In this document: positions 1-9,200 of the stretch, piece by piece
Layout: each line of letters starts with the position of its first letter
Numbering within the stretch: the stretch's first letter is position 1
From: a virus
Strand: one strand, 5' to 3'
Virus record (IMG/VR): IMGVR_UViG_3300026518_000015
Span: 1 to 48,256 of that record
DNA: 48,256 bases
The notes under the pieces: model-generated
What the model saw: only the letters and a program-made list of their open reading frames with translations
Told to the model about the DNA's origin: nothing
The model's database searches: none
Program-made: the position numbers and the translations under genes

Positions 1-1
1 A

Positions 2-898
2 GATACATCAGATGCATTAGGTGGTAGTAATGATAGCATTGGTTTAGTTATAAGAGATTCTAATACGGGAGCTGTGTTAGGAGCAGGTAAGTTTAATGAG
101 ACTAACTTAGCTAGTTTTGCAGATTTCTTAGTAGAACTATTAGAAGAGTTTCCTAAATCAGTATTGATACCAGAACGTAGAAGTAGTGCTACTGCTATCA
201 TGGATAATATGTTTAGGATTATGGTAGTTAAGAAGATGAATCCTTTTAAAAGAATCTATAATAAAATAGTAGAACATCCTGAAAAGAATCAAGCATTATA
301 TAAAGAAGTTATGTCAGGTGTTCCTACTCTTACTATCATTACTAAACATAAGAGAAGTTTTGGATTTACTACTAGTGGTGGTGGAGATAACTCTAGGGAT
401 ATGTTATATGGTAATATCTTTAGGTCAGCATTAAGGTATACTGCTGATAAGGTATACGACCCTGAACTTATAGAACAACTAGCTGGACTAAGACATAAAA
501 ATGGTAGGATAGACCATGAAAGCGGTAGTCATGATGACCTTGTTATAGGGTGGTTATTAAGTTTATTTATTTTATTACGAAGTAATAATTTAACTGCATA
601 TGGCTTTAGTAAAGATGATTATTTTAGTAGTAATATAGATAATGAATTAATGTCTGAAAATATGGATGTAGATATAGAAAAAATAAAAGAGCAACAAAAA
701 ATAAAAGCTAATATAGAAAAGTTAATTTCTAGAATGAGAAATATCAAAGATGAATTCTTAGGAATGAAGATTTTAAATACTATAAAACAATTACAGTCTA
801 AAATAGATACTGAAATAATAAGAACATTTAATATAGAAACCTTATTAGAGGATATAAAATTATACAGAAAACTTAAAAAAGAGTTTAAAAAGGATTAA
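2..898 (+). CDS. Terminase large subunit, C-terminal nuclease domain (5' partial)
   Basis: The reading frame is open from the first base of the window, so the N-terminal ATPase half lies upstream; the GTG at 74 is an internal codon, not the start. The visible part matches the RNase H-fold nuclease domain of T4 gp17-type terminases, which cuts concatemeric DNA during packaging. An Asp opens the frame (DTSDALGG), a Glu sits in LIPERRSS, and the signature SHDDLVIGWLLS carries the C-terminal acidic pair; these fit the three metal ligands of the family. The last 90 residues are Lys- and Glu-rich and probably form a helical tail. The assignment rests on motif order, not on a database search. The gene runs into the small gene at 906 with 7 nt between them. 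Confidence 0.85.
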   Translation, partial: DTSDALGGSNDSIGLVIRDSNTGAVLGAGKFNETNLASFADFLVELLEEFPKSVLIPERRSSATAIMDNMFRIMVVKKMNPFKRIYNKIVEHPEKNQALYKEVMSGVPTLTIITKHKRSFGFTTSGGGDNSRDMLYGNIFRSALRYTADKVYDPELIEQLAGLRHKNGRIDHESGSHDDLVIGWLLSLFILLRSNNLTAYGFSKDDYFSSNIDNELMSENMDVDIEKIKEQQKIKANIEKLISRMRNIKDEFLGMKILNTIKQLQSKIDTEIIRTFNIETLLEDIKLYRKLKKEFKKD

Positions 899-905
899 GA
901 AAAAA

Positions 906-1232
906 ATGAGCAGCGAAAATAATAACAACGGTGGAAGAAATAACTTCTATAATATTCCTAAAACAGTTTTTAATGTTGATAGTCTAGCTAGACATCTTAA
1001 ATTATCAGGAGCAGGTTTTAATATACTTAAAAGTTTATTCGGTATTAATAAATCTAGACATAGTGGAACTGATACATTAAGAGACTCTAAGAAGATTATA
1101 CATTACGGCATAGAGAACCTTTTAGCACAGCTAGAAGACCCTAAATTAACACATGCGGACATTTTATCGAATCTATATAAAGAGCTCTCTAAGCGCGATA
1201 AAAAGAAGTTTAAAAAATTAATAAAAAAATAA
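906..1232 (+). CDS. Small basic protein of unknown function
   Basis: A 108-residue protein that I do not recognise. It has an Asn/Gly-rich N-terminus, a middle that looks helical, and a strongly basic tail (KRDKKKFKKLIKK) that could bind nucleic acid or a capsid protein. It follows the terminase by 7 nt on the same strand, so the two are probably cotranscribed. The ribosome site is weak: an AAAAAGGATT lies about 14 nt upstream. A bidirectional hairpin terminator begins 6 nt after the stop codon. A packaging or head role is only a guess from position. Confidence 0.7.
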   Translation: MSSENNNNGGRNNFYNIPKTVFNVDSLARHLKLSGAGFNILKSLFGINKSRHSGTDTLRDSKKIIHYGIENLLAQLEDPKLTHADILSNLYKELSKRDKKKFKKLIKK

Positions 1233-1237
1233 ACTAT

Positions 1238-1265
1238 ACATATAGAGATATTAATCTCTATATGT
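1238..1265. terminator. Bidirectional hairpin terminator
   Basis: A perfect 12-bp stem (ACATATAGAGAT) with an ATTA loop lies between the convergent genes ending at 1232 and 1265. There is an A-rich stretch on its left, which reads as a U-tract for minus-strand transcripts. Confidence 0.8.
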
Positions 1266-1894
1266 TAGTCAAAGGTTTCATCTATATCAGTAGGGTCATA
1301 TCCATCAGCTATAGCTAATTTCATATTATCCCATGAATTATTAATAGCCCATCTATCTTCTATAGATAATGGATTATCTATATCATCACACATAGCGAAT
1401 GTCGTTATATCATCTTCTTCAGTTTCACCAAATCTAATGATACCGTCTATAGCATGTAAATAATTTGTTCTCATATCAGGAATATCTTTACGCTCTCTAT
1501 CAGTATCAGCAAACATATCATCCCATCCAGATAACCTATTGTTAATATATTTCCTATATATACTAGGTTCACTCATAGCGTATTGACGCATCGTCATGCT
1601 CGCACTATTAAAATTATCTCTACTTAATTCATAAATAGTATCATCTCGTGTAATAGCATTAGCCATAGAGAGTGATTGTTTAATACTGTTAAGCATCTCA
1701 TTATTATTATAATAGTTATATGTATTTTTAATAGTGTTAGCAAATGCGTCACCCATATTACTAATGGTACTAGCGAATGCTTCATATTTATTACTTATAT
1801 AATTTTTAACACTGCTGTTACTACTTCCGCCTAATACCATACTTAATGCTACATTGGGATTACTTACATTTATAACATTAGCTCTCATATTCAC
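1265..1894 (-). CDS. Unknown protein, probable virion component
   Basis: A 209-residue protein with no motif I recognise. The first 100 residues are rich in Asn, Ser and Ala and look helical; the last 60 are acidic (ETEEDDITTFAMCDDIDNP and a TDIDETFD end). The start at 1894 is supported by a strong AAGGAGG a few bases upstream. It closes the minus-strand head-side cluster that includes the prohead protease, so a structural or scaffold-like role is possible, but this is inference from position only. A candidate dyad promoter lies at 1906-1950. Confidence 0.7.
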   Translation of the reverse strand: MNMRANVINVSNPNVALSMVLGGSSNSSVKNYISNKYEAFASTISNMGDAFANTIKNTYNYYNNNEMLNSIKQSLSMANAITRDDTIYELSRDNFNSASMTMRQYAMSEPSIYRKYINNRLSGWDDMFADTDRERKDIPDMRTNYLHAIDGIIRFGETEEDDITTFAMCDDIDNPLSIEDRWAINNSWDNMKLAIADGYDPTDIDETFD

Positions 1895-1905
1895 CTCCTT
1901 AATTT

Positions 1906-1950
1906 TTAAGTATACCTATACTGCATATTAATAATATATAGTCAAAAACG
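1906..1950 (-). promoter_or_regulatory. Divergent member of the dyad promoter family
   Basis: Read on the minus strand it holds TATATTATTAATAT followed by the dyad AGTATAGGTATACT, then the strong ribosome site of the gene starting at 1894. The AT block and the central TAGGTA are shared with the elements at 12850, 26941 and 30378, but the dyad arms differ. It is a weak member of the family. Confidence 0.4.
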
Positions 1951-1961
1951 ATTAGATATAA

Positions 1962-1991
1962 CATAGTATAAGGGTAAACCCTTATACTATG
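1962..1991 (-). terminator. Hairpin terminator
   Basis: A 13-bp perfect stem (CATAGTATAAGGG) with a TAAA loop overlaps the stop codon of the gene ending at 1987. CGTTTTT lies downstream on the minus strand. Confidence 0.75.
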
Positions 1992-2253
1992 CTGTGTGTA
2001 TATTAAATCTTCTTAAGCGTTTTCTAGCTTGTCTACTGAATCTAACATTATCTAGTTTTAATGTTTCTAATAATAAATCTATATTAAAATAAGTACTAAA
2101 TTTATTATCGTTATAGATATCGCTTATTTTATTTATATATAACCTATGTATAAACACAGTATCTTTTTCATTAACTAGTTTAACAGTTATTACATAATCT
2201 CCGAAAACTATTTTAATATCATCATTAGGTCTTTTAACATCTAAAGTTTGCAT
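1987..2253 (-). CDS. Small unknown protein
   Basis: An 88-residue protein that I do not recognise. The N-terminal two thirds looks like beta strands (IKIVFGDYVITVKLVNEKDTVFI), and the C-terminus is basic (SRQARKRLRRF), which could suit nucleic acid or capsid contact. It starts 10 nt after the prohead protease gene ends and is surely cotranscribed with it. A strong hairpin terminator overlaps its stop. Function unknown. Confidence 0.7.
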   Translation of the reverse strand: MQTLDVKRPNDDIKIVFGDYVITVKLVNEKDTVFIHRLYINKISDIYNDNKFSTYFNIDLLLETLKLDNVRFSRQARKRLRRFNIHTA

Positions 2254-2263
2254 CTATTAACTC

Positions 2264-3001
2264 TTATATTTTAAATATAGGATTAGTATGTTTACGTTCA
2301 TGTGATTCTAAAGATTGTAAGACTTCTTCATAAATATCACTATCTTCAGTGCTAGCTATTAAATCTTTTAGTTTAGGAATACATGAACCATTTAAACACA
2401 TATCAGCATTTCCGCTACCGATACTTTCAACACCTGCAGCCTTCCATTGGTTAGCTATAGATACTCCTTGTTCGAATACTCTATCCCATGTACTAATATC
2501 AATGATGTCTCTTACTAAAGTAGCCCCTATAGTTTTTTCTACTACTAAACTTCTAATACTAAAACTAACATTTTCATCAGGGTTATCTAAAGCTTCTTTT
2601 AACTCAGGTCCAAATTTACCACTAGGTTTTATCCAAGCACTTACTATATGTATAGGATAACCGTCCCATCCGTCTTCACATCTATTAAGAGTAGTAAACT
2701 CTACGGCTTTAATATGTGCACATACTCTATCTAAATCAATCTTGACTATACGATTAATCATATCACGTTGATTAAGAGAGCTGGTATCTGGATGGTCCTG
2801 CTCAGCTCTTAATATACCCATATTTATACGTCTACCTAGAATACTTTCCTCACTGTTAAATTTATTAACATCATCTACTTTATAAAAGATACCATTACTG
2901 TTATATGTATTAACAGCACCTAGTATCATTTTGTAGTACCCATTCTCATCCTTGATGATACCTGTTTTTCCAGTTCCTTCTTTTTTACTAACAATTTTCA
3001 T
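2264..3001 (-). CDS. Prohead maturation protease, gp21-like
   Basis: A 245-residue protein that resembles the T4 gp21 family of serine proteases that cleave capsid and scaffold proteins inside the prohead. The family layout is visible: NSNGIFYK near residues 34-41 (T4 has NRNKRLYPK), the His in RAEQDHPD (H70; T4 has GELNHP), a beta-rich middle, and VSFSIRSLV at 145-153, whose Ser at 146 or 148 matches the catalytic Ser in VSSRG of gp21. The length is near that of gp21. It heads a unit with the 88-residue gene behind it. A TTGAA-type promoter motif lies 27 nt before the start. The identity is inferred from motif order. Confidence 0.72.
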   Translation of the reverse strand: MKIVSKKEGTGKTGIIKDENGYYKMILGAVNTYNSNGIFYKVDDVNKFNSEESILGRRINMGILRAEQDHPDTSSLNQRDMINRIVKIDLDRVCAHIKAVEFTTLNRCEDGWDGYPIHIVSAWIKPSGKFGPELKEALDNPDENVSFSIRSLVVEKTIGATLVRDIIDISTWDRVFEQGVSIANQWKAAGVESIGSGNADMCLNGSCIPKLKDLIASTEDSDIYEEVLQSLESHERKHTNPIFKI

Positions 3002-3013
3002 TTTTGTTAACCT

Positions 3014-3040
3014 TATATTTTAATTAATTCAATTTAAAAA
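3014..3040 (-). promoter_or_regulatory. TTGAA-type promoter motif (protease)
   Basis: On the minus strand TTTAAATTGAATTAATTA (TTGAA at 3032-3028) precedes an AAGG ribosome site; the distance from TTGAA to the start at 3001 is 27 nt. It is one of at least nine sites with this layout. Confidence 0.55.
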
Positions 3041-3046
3041 TTATAA

Positions 3047-3778
3047 CTACTTACGTAGTATGTTTTCTAAAGTAGTAGACTTATCTTCTGGTTTAACTAT
3101 AGCCGCTATGAGTCCCTTTTTAAAATAAGAGCCCGCTATCTTACTTAACGTAGAGTTATAAGAGTAGTATATATTTTTTAACCCTACCCAAGCCGGTGTA
3201 GTTTCTACCATATCTTTATTATCTTTAATATATTTACGGAACTGCATATCTAAGTTATTAGGATTTCTAGCACTGATAGCGATTAATACCTCAAAACCTA
3301 AAGTATCTATACCTACATCAGAACCAGTATATTTAGGTATGTTAGAAAATACTTTATATAAATCTATATAATTTAAGTAAAAAGGAACTTTACCTTGTAA
3401 CATTAATAGTTCAAATATCTGATAAATCAAGTCAGTATTCTTAACTATCTTATTAGACGTAAATATAGCATTACCTTCTTCTATAATTAATTTAACAAAT
3501 AACTCATCACCTATTTCTACAGTTTCTATTTCATTAGGTTCGGTACTTAACTTACCAGGTACTGTCATAACAGAGTAATTCAAATCTTCATCCATTATAA
3601 TAATTATACCTAGTATCTCACATATATTATCTAAAATAGTAAGTTCTTTATCTACGAATTTTTGAGGAAATATTATAGATAGATTTTTCTTAGCTATAAC
3701 CATATCTCCAGTAGTTTTTAAACTATTTTTTATTTTAGAAGGATTTCTTTTTAAGTTTTTTATATCTAACTTTTCCAT
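3047..3778 (-). CDS. Unknown protein, probable virion component
   Basis: A 243-residue protein without a motif I know. It starts with a basic stretch (KNLKRNPSKIKNSLK), has a hydrophobic run with repeated Ile (ILGIIIIMDEDL) that looks like a buried beta strand rather than a membrane span, and ends with a Lys-rich region. It lies between the protease and the 493-residue gene on the same strand, 45 nt upstream of the protease start. Head or tail structural function is a guess from its neighbours. Confidence 0.7.
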   Translation of the reverse strand: MEKLDIKNLKRNPSKIKNSLKTTGDMVIAKKNLSIIFPQKFVDKELTILDNICEILGIIIIMDEDLNYSVMTVPGKLSTEPNEIETVEIGDELFVKLIIEEGNAIFTSNKIVKNTDLIYQIFELLMLQGKVPFYLNYIDLYKVFSNIPKYTGSDVGIDTLGFEVLIAISARNPNNLDMQFRKYIKDNKDMVETTPAWVGLKNIYYSYNSTLSKIAGSYFKKGLIAAIVKPEDKSTTLENILRK

Positions 3779-3817
3779 ATTTCATACCTTTATTATTTTA
3801 ATCAAAAGAAAAACGCC

Positions 3818-3847
3818 TATATCAAGAAGAATTAACTTCTTGATATA
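3818..3847 (-). terminator. Hairpin terminator
   Basis: A 12-bp perfect stem (TATATCAAGAAG) with a 6-nt loop, followed on the minus strand by GGCGTTTTTCTTTT. It ends the transcript of the gene that stops at 3856. Confidence 0.8.
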
Positions 3848-3855
3848 ATACGTAT

Positions 3856-5328
3856 TTAAATAACTTCAGTTTGTGATGCAAGATAAACTAATATTAATTT
3901 ATATATAGCGTATGCTGTATAAATACCACTATCTTCATCTTCATTAAGCATGTTATATGCCTCAGTAATGAAATCAGAGAATAATTTAAAGTTAGTATTA
4001 CCATATAGAACATTAGCAAATAAATCAACTGTAGTTTCATCAATTTCTACTAACTCACCAAGTGGTCTTATATTTAAGAATTCCTCTATCTCAGTTTGTT
4101 TAGAACTTAAAACATCGATACTAACAACATTATCTAAAGCAAATAAATAGTAGTTTCTTAATCTTAAACTAGTATTATTTTTATTAGCTAAAATCATAGC
4201 AGCATTAGCACTATCTCTTAATTTACTATATGTATCTCCATTCATTACTAAATCATCATTTCTAATTAAAGCTGGTATGAATGTGTCACGTACGCTACTA
4301 TTATAAGCGTCTAAGTTAAAGATACTTCCTATAATATTTTTAATGCTACCTGTATTCTCATTAATATATTTATTAAATGTATCTTCTAAACAATAAATAG
4401 TTAACTCAGCATCAGTCGTTCTGTTAAAACCATAAACAACAGTATCAGTTTTTAAATAAACATCATATTGTCCTTTAAGAACTCTTAGTTTACTTATAAC
4501 AGCATTCAACATACCTTTAGCAGTTGCGTCATCACCATTTTCATTAAGATAATCTTTTAAAATAATAACTAACCCTACTAACGCATTAATGTCTTTAACA
4601 AATACAAATGAAAGACTATTTAAGAAACTTTCAAAAGTGGGTTTATTTAAAAGTTCATCTATTTTATCTATAACATATACACTATTAGTTAATTTACTAA
4701 ATTCATCTTTAGCTAACAGACCTATTTCTAAATCACTTTTAATAGAACCTAAGTCAGTATTTATACTAGGTAGCGGTGAGCTATCGCTAACATTATCTAC
4801 CATTTGCTCGGCGAACCAATCTTTCTCTTCTAATAAATTATAAAAAGAAATCAACTGCGTTAATGAAATTGTTACATTGTTCTCTATAGTTTTATCTTCT
4901 TTAGAGCTTTTCATAAAGTTGTTTACTTTAAATTTATAACGCTTCATTTTGTCTAATACTTCTTCTGTATAAAATTCATACTCATTTTCAACTTTAGTAT
5001 ATAACTTATTGATTACATCAATATTTACTGGAGGTAAACCGAATTTAGCATCACTAGTATAGTTAGCTATATCTATTAAACGTAACCAGCTATTAACAGT
5101 CGGTCTTATTCTACCCTGTATAGTTTTACCTGCTGATGTATTTATTAAACCAGTTACTTGTTTAGTGTAATAGTCATTAAGTATAGCTTCACCAAGAACT
5201 TTATGTTTAGTATTTAACCCTTTAATGTCTACATTATCATTATTGGCACTTACTCTATTAGTTACATAGTATGCTATGTCTAATAAAAGAGATGTGATTT
5301 TTGTATTTTCTTCACGTAGAATCGCCAT
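3856..5328 (-). CDS. Large unknown virion-type protein
   Basis: About 490 residues, Asn-, Asp- and Leu-rich, with long amphipathic helical stretches and no catalytic motif that I can see. The in-frame ATG at 5337 abuts the AAGG ribosome site with no spacing. The ATG at 5328 (protein start MAILREEN) has normal spacing and also puts the upstream TTGAA motif at 27 nt, as for other genes, so I prefer it. Size, late-type promoter and position next to the protease suggest a structural protein, for example an internal or portal-associated one, but no family is recognised. It forms its own unit: a terminator lies behind it and another in front at 5397. Confidence 0.7.
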   Translation of the reverse strand: MAILREENTKITSLLLDIAYYVTNRVSANNDNVDIKGLNTKHKVLGEAILNDYYTKQVTGLINTSAGKTIQGRIRPTVNSWLRLIDIANYTSDAKFGLPPVNIDVINKLYTKVENEYEFYTEEVLDKMKRYKFKVNNFMKSSKEDKTIENNVTISLTQLISFYNLLEEKDWFAEQMVDNVSDSSPLPSINTDLGSIKSDLEIGLLAKDEFSKLTNSVYVIDKIDELLNKPTFESFLNSLSFVFVKDINALVGLVIILKDYLNENGDDATAKGMLNAVISKLRVLKGQYDVYLKTDTVVYGFNRTTDAELTIYCLEDTFNKYINENTGSIKNIIGSIFNLDAYNSSVRDTFIPALIRNDDLVMNGDTYSKLRDSANAAMILANKNNTSLRLRNYYLFALDNVVSIDVLSSKQTEIEEFLNIRPLGELVEIDETTVDLFANVLYGNTNFKLFSDFITEAYNMLNEDEDSGIYTAYAIYKLILVYLASQTEVI

Positions 5329-5339
5329 AGTATTCATCC

Positions 5340-5366
5340 TTATTTTTAATAATATTCAAGCTAAAA
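5340..5366 (-). promoter_or_regulatory. TTGAA-type promoter motif
   Basis: On the minus strand TTTAGCTTGAATATTATT (TTGAA at 5359-5355) is followed by an AAGG ribosome site. TTGAA ends 27 nt before the preferred start at 5328. Confidence 0.55.
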
Positions 5367-5396
5367 CAAAAAAACAAAAAAGAAAAGGGCTAGATG

Positions 5397-5422
5397 GATA
5401 GGTATGCTTACGCATATCTATC
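5397..5422 (-). terminator. Hairpin terminator with U-tract
   Basis: An 11-bp stem with one G-U pair and a TTAC loop, followed on the minus strand by CCCTTTTCTTTTTTG. It overlaps the end of the coiled-coil gene at 5408. Confidence 0.8.
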
Positions 5423-5731
5423 TATACGATTTAGTAAACTCTTAGTTTCTAAGTCTAATATCTCTTCTTCTTTAGATACTTGCTTAGCTAATCTAGCCTC
5501 TACCTCTTTAAGAACAGTAGTCATTGTTATAGCATTTGTTCTTAATCTTTCATTCTCTATAGATATCTCTTCTTTTTTACTAGCGCATTCTTTTAATTCA
5601 GCTATTAGTTTTTCATTATACTCTTTTAAAAAATCAAGTTCTTTTTTAAGTTCCTGATTCTCTAACTCTAATAAATCTACTCTGTCTAAAATTTTAGACA
5701 TCTTCTCTATTGTTCTTCTACCTATTGTCAT
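5408..5731 (-). CDS. Coiled-coil protein of unknown function
   Basis: A 107-residue, highly charged helical protein. Residues 10-95 carry a near-continuous heptad pattern (LLELENQELKKELDFLKEYNEKL), so it is expected to be a dimeric or trimeric coiled coil. The start is supported by an AGGAG about 8 nt upstream. It follows the gene at 5745 with a 13-nt gap and ends in a strong terminator, so the two form a short operon, most likely driven from the dyad element at 6193. Scaffold, anti-host or regulatory roles are all possible; none can be chosen from the sequence. Confidence 0.7.
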   Translation of the reverse strand: MTIGRRTIEKMSKILDRVDLLELENQELKKELDFLKEYNEKLIAELKECASKKEEISIENERLRTNAITMTTVLKEVEARLAKQVSKEEEILDLETKSLLNRIDRYA

Positions 5732-5744
5732 TACTATCTCCTGT

Positions 5745-6137
5745 TTAATATAATTGTCTAATTTCTACTAACTCTGAATATGTAGGAGTCAAAATGAATC
5801 TCATTATTCTCTCTTTTAACTCTGGTCTCATATATGGGTCATTAACACTTCTCACATAAGGTTTCTCTACCATGAATGCAGTAGAAGCTTTAATGGCTCT
5901 CCACCAAGCTCTTGCTCTTTTAATCTCTTTAACTGTATGAGATTCTATATCAGTAGCTATAGCCTCGATATATTTAATCATAGTTACTAATTTAGCAGCT
6001 TGTATTTCATTAACTTTAACCATTCTAAATAGTTTAATTAAAGTTAACGTATAATTAGTAGCTTCAGAAAGTTTTCCTGAAATGAGCACACCTCTATGAT
6101 TGATAACGATATTTCTGTTTAGGTTATATTTCATCAT
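5745..6137 (-). CDS. Small helical unknown protein
   Basis: A 130-residue basic, mainly helical protein (for example VNEIQAAKLVTMIKYIEAIA and EIKRARAWWRAIKAST). I do not recognise it. The start is supported by AAAGGAG. Its upstream region carries the dyad promoter element at 6193-6241, shared with four other small-gene units, which suggests an early or otherwise co-regulated gene rather than a structural one. It is the first gene of an operon with the coiled-coil gene at 5408. Confidence 0.7.
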   Translation of the reverse strand: MMKYNLNRNIVINHRGVLISGKLSEATNYTLTLIKLFRMVKVNEIQAAKLVTMIKYIEAIATDIESHTVKEIKRARAWWRAIKASTAFMVEKPYVRSVNDPYMRPELKERIMRFILTPTYSELVEIRQLY

Positions 6138-6192
6138 GAACTCCTTTACAGGGAAACCTCTAGTGTTTCACAACTGTTAGTTAACGATGTTA

Positions 6193-6241
6193 GATACTAC
6201 CACATATCTATATAAGTAATATATCGATAAAAATAAATGGA
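6193..6241 (-). promoter_or_regulatory. Dyad promoter element, copy A
   Basis: The plus-strand reading is GATACTACCACATATC followed by TATATAAGTAATATATCGAT. The second dyad arm is imperfect compared with copies at 12850, 26941 and 30378, but the AT block downstream is closely matched. It lies 56 nt before the start at 6137, farther than in the other copies. Confidence 0.65.
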
Positions 6242-6271
6242 TACCCGTGGCCTAATGAAGACCATGGGTAT
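6241..6271 (-). terminator. Hairpin terminator after RNA polymerase beta
   Basis: A 10-bp stem (ATACCCGTGG with CCATGGGTAT, one G-U pair) and an 11-nt loop, followed on the minus strand by CCATTTATTTTTATCG. It closes the beta gene that stops at 6276. Confidence 0.8.
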
Positions 6272-6275
6272 TTGT

Positions 6276-9200
6276 TTAATTATCATATAACTCTAGAGCT
6301 TGTTTAGTTACCTCTTGTAATAATGTAGCAGTAGTTCCCATTAAAACAGGAGAGCTAACTATCCTAGCACTAATCCCTATATAAGAGAATAAAGCATCTA
6401 CTTCATCATTACTCTCGGTTAACATAGGCTCGTCTACAACAGTTGTTATAGTAGTCTTAAGCATATTCGCTATAATACCTTTATCACCAGTAACCATACC
6501 TTTCTCTTCATTTATAAAGAATTTGATATGTATCTTACCTTCATCAAGCGGTTTACTATTCACACTATAGCTACTATTAACTCTACCACTAAACTTTTTA
6601 TTAGTTATACTATCTACCATAAATGGCTCTGTTATATCTACTAACCTCTGTAGCGATTTACTAAGTTCATCATATTCACAATTGTAAAATGCTTGTATCT
6701 TAATAATTCTACCATTATACTTAGCTTTAGGAGTAGATTTTATAAAACTCTCCATTAACGCTAAGGTTTCTTTATTTAATTTTTCATCACCTATCATATC
6801 TGTAGATATAGTGAATAAAGCATCGTTGTTAGTAACTTCATCGTTTATATTAACTACATTCATTACGTTATCTGTTTTATCTAATGTAACTTCTCTTATT
6901 TTAACGAAATTTATTTTAGTATCAGTAGCTATTCTTTTACTTATAGCCATAGCATCTTCATTAGTTTCAGAAGACTCTATCATAGCAACGTTAATAATCT
7001 TACCTGGTCTATAAAGTACTTTAGTATTGTCAAACATATCTATATCGAAGAAACTACTATCGTAATAGATAATATCACCTTTTTTAATAGGTTTATTCTC
7101 TATAAGATTACTTTTCATAATATGCACGTATGCCGTACCTGATTCTTCTTTAGATGTCCAATCATTAAACTTATAAGCTTTTTTACCTATAGTTTTATAA
7201 GTTATAGTTGCATTATGTTTACCTACTTTAGTTACTTTACCATCTTCTTCAGCTATACCTACAAATTTAGGACCAGCTCTATATGGTATAATAGACTCAT
7301 AACCTGTTCTAACAGGGAAAACCCTAGCATCAGCTATAGGTACGATATGACTATTCATGATGTTAGTATATAAAACACGCTTAGGGTCATCCCTTGTTGA
7401 GAATGGCGATATCATAGCAGAAGTACTTAATATATTAACCCACTCTAACTCCTTAACATCTTTCTTATCGCCTCTTACAGTTTTAAGTACCGGGTTAGCT
7501 GACATATAAGCAGTTATACCTACATCACTACTATCTTTACTACTTTCACTTATGATACCTATATCATCTTTATGAAACTCTCTAGTAGCTTTAGACATAC
7601 TCTCTTTTTGTCTACCATTACCTGCTCCTAGATATGTTGTATCTTCTTTTTGTTTTAAGAATAAAATAGGATTTAAATCATCTATTAATATACTAGCACT
7701 ATCTTCATTAACGGTACTCCAAACCTCATATGGATTAACGACTACTTTACCTCTACCGAAATGCTCTTCACTCATCTTTTTCTCTATAGCTTTAGCCATA
7801 GTTCTATAAAGTGCTTCTGGTATAACTTCATATCCTTTAAATAAAAATCCTTTAGCGCTAGTAGGATGAAGATATTCATCTGTTATTAGTAACTCATTAG
7901 CTCTTATTAATAGAGGTATGAATGTAGTTGGTTCATTTATCTCTTTTAAGACATTAGCTGTTATAGGGTCTAAGAATAGAGTTTCTATAGCAGTTATCTT
8001 ATTAACAACCACTAGTTTATAATCCATAGTTTTAAATAATGTAGGAAATAATGTTTTATTATCTAATAAACTATATGGTACTGTTCTAAGTGATTTTAAA
8101 TCATATGTTAATCCATATATAACCATCTTTTGTAAACTAGTAGTTGGTTTTAATACTAACGTACTATCTGAAAATTTAATAACTAATGTATCATTATCAC
8201 TAACTCGTTTATTACCTTCTAATAGTTCATATTCTATTTTAAGTAATTTTAATAACTCTGTTATACCTAAGTAATAACTTAATAATAAAGCCATAGGTAT
8301 GTAATCTTTATAAATTTTAATTAAGCTATATTCTGTTTTAAGATTATTAGCATCGATTCCTATAAACTCATAAAAGTTTCCTAATGGTTTAAGTTTATCT
8401 TCATAAAGGAAAACATTATTATCATTATCCATTAATAAAGGAACTTTTTTATTATTAAACCCTATAAATATTTTTCCATTTTTCTCTATCTTATTTAAAT
8501 CATATTTCTTATCTAAAATTTCATGCCTATGCATATAATTAAATGTTAATGTATAACCTTTTATTTTAAAAGATTTAGTATATCTAGCTATTTCCATATA
8601 AGTTTGTGGTAATTTTAAATCAGGGGCATTTAATGTACCAGATATTAAGTTACTAACTACACCCTCTTCTACTAATTTTATTAACTCTTTCTTAAAACTA
8701 AAACCTCTATCCATTTTCTTATAAGGTGCCTTATCTATAAATAGTTTACCATAAGCCGAACTTAAAGATACTCTATTATAGTTAATCTTCTTGATAGGCG
8801 CATCATATTTCTTTTTACGCATAAGATATGCATTACCAGACATAGAGTAAACGCCATCTTCATTTACTTTAGGTATCTTCTGTTTTATAGTATATGGAGC
8901 CTTGCCTTTATCAGATATAGTTATACTATAATCTTCATACTCTCCTAATATATCAGCATGTGTAGTTACTTCTATATCTTTAATAACTATACCAGATTTT
9001 TGTATACCCATTATTACAGAAGCCATATCTTTCTTATACGTATCTTTCATATATTTTTTATTTATAGCAGTTATAGTATCATTAGCATCCTCTTCGTTAA
9101 ATACTGTTACTGGTTTATATATTTTACGTAAATCATTAGGTACATCTATGTCTTCATGTTTTATATTTATTAAATCTTTTATCTTATCCTTACCGCCGAA